43,249 nucleotides of DNA from Pseudomonadales bacterium. Lineage in GTDB: Bacteria; Pseudomonadota; Gammaproteobacteria; Pseudomonadales; Azotimanducaceae. The notes beneath the pieces were generated by a model, which was not told the DNA's origin, did not search any database, and saw only the letters and a program-made list of their open reading frames with translations. Position 1 is the stretch's first letter. Each line of letters opens with the position of its first letter. Positions 15,993-24,645 of the stretch are shown here, in pieces. The translations under genes were made by a program, and so were the position numbers. The stretch covers positions 1 through 43,249 of the forward strand of contig JAJDTI010000009.1 in NCBI GenBank assembly GCA_022827245.1, given 5' to 3'.

Positions 15993-17333
15993 ATGTCGGT
16001 GACGGTTCCCGACCTGCACGGCATCGCCCGGGGCAAGAAGGTGCCGGCGCGCCGCATGCTCGAAAGCGACGCATCGCCCATGCGCATGTCGAACCTGATG
16101 GTCATGCTGGACTACGCCGGCATGCCCCATCCGCCGCCGGAGAACGACGATCGCTGGTGGCCGTCGTGGAGCGAGGGGTACGCAGACACGCGCATGGTCG
16201 TGGACCCCGCCACCGCCCGCATCGTGCCGTGGCAACCGGGTACGGGGCTGGTGGTCGGCGATTTCGAGCACGTGGACGGCCGGGGCATCCTCGAGTACCT
16301 GCCCCGCGCCACCCTCAAACGGCTGATCCGGCGCCTGGAAGACCTGGGGTTCGAGGGCAGGGCATCCATCGAGATGGAGTTCATGCTCCTGAACGAGACC
16401 CTCCGGACAGTGGCCGAGAAGGGCTATCGGAACCTGGACCCGCTGTGGCCCACGCCCCAGGCCTACCGCCTGACCACCCTGGGCGTCCATGACGGTCTCC
16501 TCTCCGGCATGAGCCGTGCGCTCCTGGATTTCGGGCTGCCGGTCGAGGCCTGGAACGCGGAAGCCGGCCCCGGGCAGGTGGAGATCAACCTGGCGCCCGC
16601 GGCGGCCCTGCAGGCGGCGGACCAGGGATTCCTGTTCAAGCACGCGGTCAAGGAACTGGCCGCCGCCCGGGAGGTCTGCGCTACCTTCATCGCCAAGCTC
16701 TCGCCGGCAGGCTTCGGCAACGGCACGCACCTCAACTTCTCGCTCTGGCGCGATGGCGAAAACGCCTTCCACTCGTCCGCGTCGGAGACGGGCATGTCGC
16801 CGGTCATGCGGCACTTCGTCGCCGGCGTGGTCCGCACGCTGCCGGAGTTCACGCTGATGTACGCGCCGACCGTCAACGCCTACCGCCGGTTCGTCCCGTA
16901 CTTCTCCCCCGGGATGATGTTGTCCTGGGGCTTCGACAACAAGTCGAACGGCGTCCGCTGCGTCACGGAAAGCCCATCGCTCACCCGTATCGAGCAGCGT
17001 ACCGCAGGCGGCGACGCCAATCCCTACCTGCTGCTCGCCGCCTGCATTGCCGCGGGCCTGTACGGCATCGAGAACGAACTCGAACCGCCGCCGCCCACCC
17101 TGGGGGATGCCTACGCGGACACCGGGCTCGGCCGGGTGCCCGCGACCCTGGAGGAAGCGCTCGGCCTGTTCGAGCGCAGCGAGATTGCGAACGCGTACCT
17201 CGGCGAGGACTTCGTGCGGTTCTACGCCCACAGCCGCCGCATCGAGTGCCGGTGCTTCGCCGAGGCGACGGAGGGCGTCGATGCGGACGAGGTGACCGAT
17301 TGGGAGATCGCCCGGTACCTGGAGATGGTGTAA
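15993..17333 (+). CDS. Glutamine synthetase family protein, gamma-glutamylpolyamine synthetase-like
   Basis: 446 residues from the ATG. The beta-grasp entry VPDLHGIARGKKVPA is followed by the ATP-grasp-like core with IEMEFMLL (metal glutamates), GPGQVEINLAP, GNGTHLNFSLW, RFVPYFSPG and TRIEQRTAGGDANPYL. The pattern is that of PuuA-type enzymes, which ligate glutamate to an amine. The first family helix is missing at this ATG, but the same frame upstream reads LESLRQFIRKHKLEA, which restores it. A TGA at 15936 bounds that stretch and it holds no ATG, GTG or TTG, so translation probably starts at CTG 15948. It converges with the spermidine-dehydrogenase-like gene four bases away. Confidence 0.9.
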   Translation: MSVTVPDLHGIARGKKVPARRMLESDASPMRMSNLMVMLDYAGMPHPPPENDDRWWPSWSEGYADTRMVVDPATARIVPWQPGTGLVVGDFEHVDGRGILEYLPRATLKRLIRRLEDLGFEGRASIEMEFMLLNETLRTVAEKGYRNLDPLWPTPQAYRLTTLGVHDGLLSGMSRALLDFGLPVEAWNAEAGPGQVEINLAPAAALQAADQGFLFKHAVKELAAAREVCATFIAKLSPAGFGNGTHLNFSLWRDGENAFHSSASETGMSPVMRHFVAGVVRTLPEFTLMYAPTVNAYRRFVPYFSPGMMLSWGFDNKSNGVRCVTESPSLTRIEQRTAGGDANPYLLLAACIAAGLYGIENELEPPPPTLGDAYADTGLGRVPATLEEALGLFERSEIANAYLGEDFVRFYAHSRRIECRCFAEATEGVDADEVTDWEIARYLEMV

Positions 17334-17337
17334 GCGG

Positions 17338-19314
17338 CTACAGCGCCATCACCTGGCGGGCCGCCCGATAGCCCTCCGCGTTGGCGCCGGCGAACGCCTG
17401 CAGTCCGCGAAGCTCGGAATGGGCGAAGAAGATGCGCCCGTAGCCGGCCCGCAACTGATCGGAGGGCGACCGTCCCCCGTCCGCGGGGTAGAAGAACCCC
17501 GGCTGCGGCACGTTGTAGGCGTGCCCCCACCGGTTCAGCGTGATGCCGGCGATATCCCGGTCGGGGTCGAAGCCGCCCGCATCGAACAGCCTCGTCATCT
17601 GCCGCCGGATACGCCGCTCGTAGTCCGCGTAAGCCGTGCTGAACATTTCCCAGCGGAGGAGTTCGCCCTGTACCTTTGCCGGCAGTTCCGGCTTGACGAG
17701 GGAGGCATAGAACGTCAGCACGATGGGCTTGTCCGGGTGCAGCGGGGCCCGGTAGCCGCCCACCTGCATGGGCTGGCGGATGTTGCAGGTGAACCCGAAC
17801 TCGCCGCCCTGGTAGACGGCGGCCGTGATGCCGAGCCGCTCCAGGAAACGCCAGTTGGTGAGCGCGACGTTGGCAACCAGGTAGGGCACGTGCACGAAGG
17901 CCTCGAGGGCGTTGTGGATGTGCGCCGGGGCGTCGCCGAGAATGCTGCGGCTTACCCAGGCGCCCGCGCAGACGATGGCGCTCCTGCCGACGGCTGCGTG
18001 CAATTCGCCGTCGCGCTCGTAGACGACGCGCACCCGTTTTCCGTTGGAGCCCGGCAGGTGCCGCACATCGATCACGGTGGCGCCGGTGCGCAGGCGCAAC
18101 CGGTTGTCCCGGTGGTCGAGGCGCTCGGAGTTGAAGCGCCCGGCGAGGACGTCCTCCGGGTTCTTGCCGCCGGCGATGCCCTCCGGCCAGAGGTGCTTGG
18201 CGAAATACCGGTAGGGGAAACTGTTGCCCCCCGGGAAGCAGCCGACATTGAAGCCACGCACCACCGCCGGCAGCGACCGGAACGCCGGGTCCGCCTGCAC
18301 GTCGGGATTCGTCTCGCCGGCAAGCGCGGCGCCCGGCATTTCCATCAATTTCGTCGCCACCAGCGCCGAACAGGTGCCGGAGCCGGCCCCGACCGCGCTG
18401 GCCACCAGCGGGTCGGCGAAACGGGCGATTGCCGGGGAAAGCCCGTGCACGTCGACGAGCAGTTGTTCGTAGCTCATCCGGTCGAGCCAGGGCTCCAGGC
18501 TGTCGTCCCGTTCCCGGTCGAGGGTCAGGCGCCACTGCCAGCGGATGAAGTCCTGCCGGACCGCCTCCGGCAACCCCAGGCCTTCGAGGTCCTTCATCCA
18601 GGGGTTGCGCACGGGCTCCGGGCGGCGATTGGCGGCGGAGGGGGCCGAGTAGTAGCCGATGCTGTCGGAGACGATGGCCAACCACAGGTAGATGTAGTTC
18701 GAAACGTCGAACTCGAGTGCCTTGTCGGTTCCCTGCAGTTCTTCCAGCCCGTACCGGAGCGGCATACCGATGTCGGTGAACTCGTCGTAGAGCAGGTCGT
18801 CCCCGAGCGCCACCTGCCCCGGCTCCGTGGGCAACACCACCAGGTTCGAGCCCTGCGGACCGAAGATGCGGTGACCGTCCACCTCGAACTCGTTCTGCCG
18901 CGCCTCGCCGCCCGGCACGCGGTGGTTCTCGAGGATCAGTCCCTTGAGCGAACTCTCCCTGTCGAGCAGGTAGGCCGCGCCCAGGCTGGAAGCGCCGCCA
19001 CCCACCATGATGACGTCGTAGCCGTCTTCCTCCACGGGCAGGGCCCCGTAGTCCACCTCGTCGAAGTAGCCGTCGCGGATCCAGTGTGCGCGGCTCAAAA
19101 CGTCCCAGGTGTTGCCGTTCACGCCCTGGTAGTCGCCTACGCCGCTGGGGCCGTCGAACCGCCGGGCCGCCGCCCGGTCGATCGGCGGCAGTTGAACGCC
19201 GGCCTTCGCCGCGAGCAGTTCCCGGGGCGTCAGCCCGGCAAGGAGCGCGCTGCCCGCACCGAGCAACACGCCCCCCAGGTAGTCGCGCCGTGTGACTCCC
19301 GCATCCTTGTTCAT
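17338..19314 (-). CDS. Tat-exported FAD-dependent amine oxidoreductase, spermidine dehydrogenase-like
   Basis: The 658-residue flavoprotein begins MNKDAGVTRRDYLGGVLLGAG. The RRDYLGG box followed by a hydrophobic stretch is a Tat signal, so the enzyme probably folds with FAD and is then exported. The dinucleotide motif is VGGGASSLGAAYLL at 104-117, with Ser110 in place of the usual third glycine. LILENHRVPGGEARQNEFEV and HRIFGPQGSN follow as in SpdH-type proteins. The reaction would be oxidation of spermidine or a related amine. The ATG at 19314 was chosen because it places the twin arginines near the N-terminus. With the PuuA- and PuuD-like genes it suggests a periplasmic-to-cytoplasmic amine route. 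Another exported oxidoreductase is possible. Confidence 0.8.
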   Translation of the reverse strand: MNKDAGVTRRDYLGGVLLGAGSALLAGLTPRELLAAKAGVQLPPIDRAAARRFDGPSGVGDYQGVNGNTWDVLSRAHWIRDGYFDEVDYGALPVEEDGYDVIMVGGGASSLGAAYLLDRESSLKGLILENHRVPGGEARQNEFEVDGHRIFGPQGSNLVVLPTEPGQVALGDDLLYDEFTDIGMPLRYGLEELQGTDKALEFDVSNYIYLWLAIVSDSIGYYSAPSAANRRPEPVRNPWMKDLEGLGLPEAVRQDFIRWQWRLTLDRERDDSLEPWLDRMSYEQLLVDVHGLSPAIARFADPLVASAVGAGSGTCSALVATKLMEMPGAALAGETNPDVQADPAFRSLPAVVRGFNVGCFPGGNSFPYRYFAKHLWPEGIAGGKNPEDVLAGRFNSERLDHRDNRLRLRTGATVIDVRHLPGSNGKRVRVVYERDGELHAAVGRSAIVCAGAWVSRSILGDAPAHIHNALEAFVHVPYLVANVALTNWRFLERLGITAAVYQGGEFGFTCNIRQPMQVGGYRAPLHPDKPIVLTFYASLVKPELPAKVQGELLRWEMFSTAYADYERRIRRQMTRLFDAGGFDPDRDIAGITLNRWGHAYNVPQPGFFYPADGGRSPSDQLRAGYGRIFFAHSELRGLQAFAGANAEGYRAARQVMAL

Positions 19315-19677
19315 CGAGAAACTCCGTTGGTCGTTCACACGTGACGGCGGCACAGTCCCTGTACAGACGCACGGCGCACCTTCAGCCGCACACGTCGATG
19401 ATCCATGGAAGGCGCTTGCGAGCTTCCGCGCGCCGGCAGGGTCCGACTAAACCGGACAGACTTCGTGCCACCAGAAGCGGACGATGCAAATCTGCTGCCG
19501 ACACCACCAGTCCTTCAGGTCGCGCCTCCGCGTGTCTTGTGTTAACAGTGTTCGGGGCCTGCCCGATGAACGGGTGGACATGAAGATCCTGCGAACGCCT
19601 GCGAACGCCTCGCCGGGCCGAAGGCAGGACCCGCGAGTTTCGGACGCGAACCTCCGGTCCGGCGAGGGATACCCACA
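19315..19677. other. 363-base intergenic region, divergent genes
   Basis: The longest stretch without a supported gene, between the SpdH-like gene and the membrane-anchored unknown gene. It should hold both promoters. It contains an exact tandem 10-bp repeat GCGAACGCCT at 19591-19600 and 19601-19610, and a locally less GC-rich patch near 19535-19550 with TGTTAACA. Short open frames occur on both strands but none resembles a protein I know. Confidence 0.6.
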
Positions 19678-20343
19678 ATGATCAGGAAGCTCATTCTCTG
19701 GCCGCTGGCCGCGCTGGCAGCCCTGCTCCTGATCGCCTTCTGGGGGTTTTTCCTCTCGCCCCGGCCGCCGCTCACGACGGACCCTGCGACCCTCGCGGGC
19801 GATGGCAGCGCCCTCGACTACTGCGACCTGCCCGTCCTCGACGGCGGCGGCAAGCTGGCGGCGGACATCCCCAAGGGCAACACCCCGGATTGCGGCTACA
19901 GCCACTTCCCCTTGTCCATCCTCGCGGAGTGCACCGAACCCCTGGTCGAGGGCGCCGATGACATCCGGGGACTGTGGCTCGGCGTGGAAGGCCGTGTCGG
20001 ACACGTGGAACGCATCGAGCAGTGCGGGCGCCGCGTGGTCGTCACCAGCAGCGGGATCATCCACGACTATGGACCGAACAGCACGCTCGGCGAGAACACG
20101 AACGATACGGAAGGCAGCGTGCTCTTCCGCATCGGCGACAGGCCGTTCTGCCCGCGTACCTCGGCCAGCATGATCTGGAACCGGGGCGTCCTGGACTTTC
20201 ACGTCTTCGGCTGGGGACCCGTCGTGGTGCGGCGGTACATGGACGGCGAGCAGCTCGTGTGGGAGTACGTGGACGGCAGCGTCACCAGGATGGACCGCAT
20301 CTGCACCTTGCCTGAAGAGCACAAGATCCCGAGGCGGAGGTAG
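19678..20343 (+). CDS. Membrane-anchored protein of unknown function
   Basis: A 221-residue protein with one N-terminal hydrophobic helix (about residues 5-28, ending GFFLSPRPPL) and a probably periplasmic domain. The domain has cysteines in YCDLP, DCGYSH, AECTEP, EQCGRR, PFCPRT and RICTLP: six in all, which may form three disulfides. Beta-rich stretches such as GRRVVVTSSGIIHDYG and LDFHVFGWGPVVVRRYMDGE suggest a small barrel or sandwich. I do not recognise the family. A GAGGG ribosome site nine bases before ATG 19678 supports the start. It lies nine bases before the YejA-type binding protein, so the two are probably co-expressed. Confidence 0.7.
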   Translation: MIRKLILWPLAALAALLLIAFWGFFLSPRPPLTTDPATLAGDGSALDYCDLPVLDGGGKLAADIPKGNTPDCGYSHFPLSILAECTEPLVEGADDIRGLWLGVEGRVGHVERIEQCGRRVVVTSSGIIHDYGPNSTLGENTNDTEGSVLFRIGDRPFCPRTSASMIWNRGVLDFHVFGWGPVVVRRYMDGEQLVWEYVDGSVTRMDRICTLPEEHKIPRRR

Positions 20344-20352
20344 CGAGGGGCG

Positions 20353-22230
20353 ATGCGCCGCATGGCAGCGCCCCGCGCGGCCGCCGTGGTCCTGGCCCTC
20401 GCCGTCGGTACGGCCTGGCCGGCCGACCACCCCTGCACCGACCCGGAGTACCGCCACGGCATCTCCTACCTCGCGCCGCTGCGCTACGGACCGGACTTCA
20501 CCCACTTCGCCTATACGAATCCCGAAGCGCCAAAGGGCGGCACGATGCGCGTGGCGAGGATGGGCACCTTCGACAACTACAACGGCATCGTCGAGATCGG
20601 CCGCGTCCCGGACGGCTACGGCGTCACGGAGGGCTTCGTCTACGACAGGCTGCTCGAGGAGAGTCTCGACGAGCCGGCGGCCGCTTACGTGCGCCTCGCC
20701 GACGGCGTCGCGGTGGACCCGGACCTCCGCTGGACCGCGTTCCGGATGCGCAACGGAGCGCGCTGGCACGACGGGCGTCCGATCACCCGTGACGACGTGC
20801 TTTACACCTTCGACGCGATCCGCGAGCACGGTCGCGTGGAGTTGCTGACGGCGCTGGCCGACCTCGACCGCATCGTTCCGTTCGGCGAACGCGAACTCTG
20901 TTTCGTCACTCGGCCCGGCCGGCCGCCGAACCCGATCCTGCCGTTCGTCTACGGAGTCATGGGCATCCTGCCGAAGCACCACTGGACGGCGCACGATGTC
21001 AGCAAGACCACGGCCCAGCCACCCCCCGGCAGCGGGCCCTACCGCGTCGAGGAAGCCAACTTCGGCCGCACCCTGACGTTCCGCCGGGTCGCCGACTACT
21101 GGGGGCGGGACCTGCCCGTCAACCGGGGCCGCTTCAACTTCGAGCGCCTGAAGTACGACTACTTTCGCGACGAGAACATCATGCTCGAAGCGCAGAAGGC
21201 GGACGTGGTGGACGTGCGCCAGGAACTGACCGCCAGGAACTGGGAGACGGAACACCAATTCCCCGCCGTGCGGCAGGGCCTCGTCAAGGCAGAGTTGCGC
21301 AAGGGCACGCGCGTGTGGGGCCTGTGGTGGCCGGTTTACTGGAACCTCGACCGGCCGCGCTTCGCCGACATCCGCGTGCGCGAGGCGCTGTGGCTGCTCT
21401 ACGATTTCAGCTACGTCAATCGCGTCTACTTCCACGGCTTCTTCAACCAGGGCGTGAGCGTCTTCCAGAACTCCGCCATGGCGCACAGCGGCCGGCCTTC
21501 GGCCCGCGAACTCGCGTTGCTCGAGCCGTGGCGCGAACAGGTTCCGGACCGGGTCTTTACCGAGCCGTTCCGCCACCCCCCGAGCGACGGCTACGGCTTC
21601 AGCCGGCAGCACACGGAACGCGCCCTCGCCCTGTTCGACGAGGCCGGCTGGCACGTTCGGGAAGGGAAGATGGTGCACAAGGAGACCGGCGCGCCGTTCC
21701 GGGTCGACTTCATCTTCGTCCTGACGTCCAGCGCCCGCTCGATCATGCCGTTCGCCGCGCGGCTGGAGCAGGTCGGCATCGCCACGACGGTGCGCCTGCT
21801 GGACGTCTCGCACTGGCTCCACCGCGGCCACGCGGGGTCCTTCGACGCCACCAGCGTGGGTTTCGTGCCGAGCTACATGCCGGGGCCCGAACTCGAGGCC
21901 CGCTTCGGCAGCGCCAGCGCCGACCTCGGCTACGGTGCGAACTGGGGCAGGACCCGGGACTCGGCCGTCGACAGCCTGACCGAGTCCATCAAGCAGGCGC
22001 GCACCGCGGAAGAACTCTTCGCGGCGACGCGCGCGCTCGACCGCGTGCTGATGTGGAACTTCTACCTGCTCCCCGGACCGTCGACGCCCGGCATGCGCCT
22101 GACCTGGTGGGACCGTTTCGGCGAGGTCCGCAACGACAAGCTCTCCTGGGTGCCGTACGTGGATACCTGGTGGTGGGACGAGCGCAAGGCGGCGCGGGTC
22201 AGTGCAGGGATCGCGTCCCTCGAGGAGTGA
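20353..22230 (+). CDS. ABC transporter substrate-binding protein, family 5 (YejA/oligopeptide type)
   Basis: A 625-residue periplasmic binding protein. A Sec signal peptide covers about residues 1-24, with cleavage near AWPAD. The mature part opens HGISYLAPLRYGPDFTHFAY then NPEAPKGGTM, the YejA-type N-terminus. The family 5 body follows with WTAFRMRNGARWHDGRPIT, VLYTFDAI, LPKHHW and GSGPYRVEE. YejA-type proteins bind peptides or microcin C-like compounds and hand them to the YejBEF permease. No permease or ATPase gene is adjacent, so it must share a distant transporter or act otherwise. It ends 33 bases from the convergent TonB-dependent receptor gene. Confidence 0.93.
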   Translation: MRRMAAPRAAAVVLALAVGTAWPADHPCTDPEYRHGISYLAPLRYGPDFTHFAYTNPEAPKGGTMRVARMGTFDNYNGIVEIGRVPDGYGVTEGFVYDRLLEESLDEPAAAYVRLADGVAVDPDLRWTAFRMRNGARWHDGRPITRDDVLYTFDAIREHGRVELLTALADLDRIVPFGERELCFVTRPGRPPNPILPFVYGVMGILPKHHWTAHDVSKTTAQPPPGSGPYRVEEANFGRTLTFRRVADYWGRDLPVNRGRFNFERLKYDYFRDENIMLEAQKADVVDVRQELTARNWETEHQFPAVRQGLVKAELRKGTRVWGLWWPVYWNLDRPRFADIRVREALWLLYDFSYVNRVYFHGFFNQGVSVFQNSAMAHSGRPSARELALLEPWREQVPDRVFTEPFRHPPSDGYGFSRQHTERALALFDEAGWHVREGKMVHKETGAPFRVDFIFVLTSSARSIMPFAARLEQVGIATTVRLLDVSHWLHRGHAGSFDATSVGFVPSYMPGPELEARFGSASADLGYGANWGRTRDSAVDSLTESIKQARTAEELFAATRALDRVLMWNFYLLPGPSTPGMRLTWWDRFGEVRNDKLSWVPYVDTWWWDERKAARVSAGIASLEE

Positions 22231-22243
22231 AACGGCAACGGAT

Positions 22244-22260
22244 GCCGCGGGCGACGCGGC
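22244..22260. terminator. Perfect 6-bp hairpin between convergent genes
   Basis: GCCGCG (22244-22249) and CGCGGC (22255-22260) are perfect complements around a five-base loop. They lie between the stop of the binding-protein gene and the stop of the TonB receptor gene, where a shared terminator would be expected. No U-tract follows. Confidence 0.35.
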
Positions 22261-22263
22261 CGG

Positions 22264-24600
22264 TCAGAGATCAATGCCGGCGGTCAGGATCACCATTCTC
22301 GGCGGACCAAGGAAGTGCGCGCCGCCCTGGTCCCCGTCCGGGCCGGACAGGTAGCGCTCGTTGCCGACGTTGCTGGCGTTCAACCGCAGCGTCAGCCGCT
22401 TCGATCCCGGGAGGGCGCGCTCGTACCGGGCCGCGAAACCGACGAGGGCGTAGGAGGGCACGGTCTCGGTGTTGGCCGGATCTCCAGGCCGGTCGCCAAC
22501 GAACTTGACGTGCACGTTCAGTTGGATCGGCGCGCCGAACAGGCGGCGGCTCCAGGTCAGTTCGCCGAACCACATGGTCGCCGGCGCGTTGGCGAGACGT
22601 CCGCCGGCGCGAATGCCCTCCCCCGGCACGTCCTCGGTGTACTCCGCGCGCAACCTCGACCAGGAGCCGTACAGACGGAGGGTCTCGGTCGCGTCGAACA
22701 CGGCGACCAGCTCGAACCCCGAACCGCGTACGCCGCCGATGTTGAGCAGTTCCACCGCGCCCTGCAGGTACTGGTCGCCGCCTTCGGCCGCCACGTTCAC
22801 CGCCCCGAGGCGGTGGCGGAAGCGTTGCGTGAACGCCTGCGCGACCAGACCTGTGCGGTCGCCGTTCCAGCGGACCCCGACGTCCGTGTTGTCCGCCAGT
22901 TCCGGAGCCAGCGCGTCGGTGGTGCCCCCGGCGAGCAGTCGGTCGGCCAGCATGCGCGCGTTGCGGGACCAGGAGGCGAAGACCTCGGTACCCGCCGCGA
23001 CGCGGTAGACCGCCCCGAACTTGGGCAGCCAGCGTTCGCGGACCTGCTGGCGCTTCGCTCCTTCGAGGCGAGCTGCATAGCGCGTGGCAACGTCGTGGAA
23101 GACCGTTCCGGCAGTCGCTTCCACCGGACCGAACGCGAGTCCGTACTCGGCGTACAGCCGGGTCGTGTCGGTGTCGAAGCTGCGGTCGAAGTGGATCCAG
23201 TGCAGGTCGGCGTGCGCCGGACGCAGCGTGCCGGGGTCGCTCCACCGCAGGTCGAACCACCGCCGGTCGTTGCGACGGTCGCGTCGTTCCAGCCACCCGC
23301 CCAGCTTGAAGGCATGCCTGCCGCGGTGCCAGCCGGCCTCGGCAGTCAGCCCCTGGCGACTCGTCCGGTATCCCGAACGTCGGCGGGAAGCGATCCGCTC
23401 GGCGCCCTCGCAGTCGAAGTCGGGCCGGACCGCAAAGTCGACCAGGGCGTCCTCGTGAACGTCCGCCAGGCAGGCCAGGTGCGCGACGTCGGTGCCGGGC
23501 GCCGGGACCAGGGCGCCCGAGGGTGTCCGCTCGAACGTGCCGGCGAAGAACTCCCGGGCGCCCCGGGTACCCTCGGCGCGGCCGTCCAGGGTGGCGACGC
23601 GGTACGGGGGAATCCACCAGCCCCATCCGCGCTGCGCATGCGCGTATGGCGAGAGGTGCACATCGACGCCGGCGACGATGCCGCGCAGCTCGAGCGCAAC
23701 GGCCTTGTCCCATCGCGTCCCGCCCCATCCCGGCCGCCACCGGCCGGCGTCGTGGATGTCAAACGCGTCGACGAGACCGTCACGCTTCGGGTCGTGGCGG
23801 AATTCGGCAAGCGTGACCGAGTCGTAGTCCGTCTCGTTGCGGTAGTTCCATGCGCCCCGCAGGGTCGCCGTCCAGTCGCGGCCGAGCGCTCCCACCGCCT
23901 TCAGGTCCACGTGCCTGCGGTCGAACGTACCGGCGCCCTTGCCGATCCACGGCCGCAGCCCGGTCTCCGAGTAGCTCACGTACGACGAGAAACCTCCGGC
24001 GAGTTCGCCGGTCTCGAGCCGCCCGAACGCCCGGTGCAGGCCGTGCCCGCCCTCTCCGTACGCGAGGTTCAGCCCGAAGTCCGGCCGCGGCTCCCGCGTG
24101 TGGTAGTGCAGCGTGCCGCCCAGCGCCGTGTTGGAGGCGCTGCCGATGTCGGCCGCGTTCTGCGCGACCTCCACGAGCGCCACGTTCTCTGCGTCGACGA
24201 AGACGTTCGGCTTCTGGCCGCCGCCATACGCGGGGTCGCCTCCGGGCATGCGGTCGATCATGTAGCCGATCTGGGAGGTATCCCGCGTGTTGGCCATGCC
24301 GCGCACGGAAACCCGCGTCGACCAGTTGTTGCCGCCGACGGCGTCGCCGAACTGGACGTTGACGCCGGGCAGGCGGTCGATCACGCGCAGGACGTCGGTC
24401 GCCGGCGCGTGGGTCTCGACCATCGCGGCATCGACCGTGGTGTTCGCGCGGGTCTTGCCGAAGCCGAGCAGGCCGGCGCGAGCCGTGACGACGATCTCTT
24501 CGATGACCGGCGAGCCGTCGTCGGCCCACGCCGGCCCCGCCAGGGTGGCCAGGGCGATCAACGCCCACGGCGACAGGACGGGCAGGCAGGTCACGTGCAT
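22264..24600 (-). CDS. TonB-dependent outer-membrane receptor
   Basis: The 778-residue protein has a signal peptide (about 1-26, ending GPAWADD) and then a TonB box-like IEEIVVTARAG. The plug domain follows with VLRVIDRLPGVNVQ, STRVSVRGMANTRDTSQIGY and SNTALGGTLHYHTREP, and then a beta-barrel with many alternating aromatic strands. It ends VILTAGIDL; most receptors end in F or W, so the closing strand is slightly unusual. Such receptors import siderophores, cobalamin, sugars or other large ligands. This one has no siderophore or sigma-factor genes beside it. The neighbouring peptide-binding protein hints at a peptide-like ligand, a weak inference. Confidence 0.93.
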   Translation of the reverse strand: MHVTCLPVLSPWALIALATLAGPAWADDGSPVIEEIVVTARAGLLGFGKTRANTTVDAAMVETHAPATDVLRVIDRLPGVNVQFGDAVGGNNWSTRVSVRGMANTRDTSQIGYMIDRMPGGDPAYGGGQKPNVFVDAENVALVEVAQNAADIGSASNTALGGTLHYHTREPRPDFGLNLAYGEGGHGLHRAFGRLETGELAGGFSSYVSYSETGLRPWIGKGAGTFDRRHVDLKAVGALGRDWTATLRGAWNYRNETDYDSVTLAEFRHDPKRDGLVDAFDIHDAGRWRPGWGGTRWDKAVALELRGIVAGVDVHLSPYAHAQRGWGWWIPPYRVATLDGRAEGTRGAREFFAGTFERTPSGALVPAPGTDVAHLACLADVHEDALVDFAVRPDFDCEGAERIASRRRSGYRTSRQGLTAEAGWHRGRHAFKLGGWLERRDRRNDRRWFDLRWSDPGTLRPAHADLHWIHFDRSFDTDTTRLYAEYGLAFGPVEATAGTVFHDVATRYAARLEGAKRQQVRERWLPKFGAVYRVAAGTEVFASWSRNARMLADRLLAGGTTDALAPELADNTDVGVRWNGDRTGLVAQAFTQRFRHRLGAVNVAAEGGDQYLQGAVELLNIGGVRGSGFELVAVFDATETLRLYGSWSRLRAEYTEDVPGEGIRAGGRLANAPATMWFGELTWSRRLFGAPIQLNVHVKFVGDRPGDPANTETVPSYALVGFAARYERALPGSKRLTLRLNASNVGNERYLSGPDGDQGGAHFLGPPRMVILTAGIDL

Positions 24601-24645
24601 CCCCGAAGAGCCCGCTGCAAGCCGCGGTCGAATTCGGCGCCGGCC

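Noticed and set aside
19591..19610. Tandem GCGAACGCCT as an attachment site or transposon scar
   Set aside because: Only one direct duplication of ten bases, with no inverted ends or transposase nearby.
19447..21831. 794-codon minus-strand open frame ending in a Trp-rich tail
   Set aside because: It is the antisense of the YejA-type protein and its neighbour. The Trp-rich end (19447-19550) lies in the intergenic gap and looked like a gene end, but no start or family supports it.
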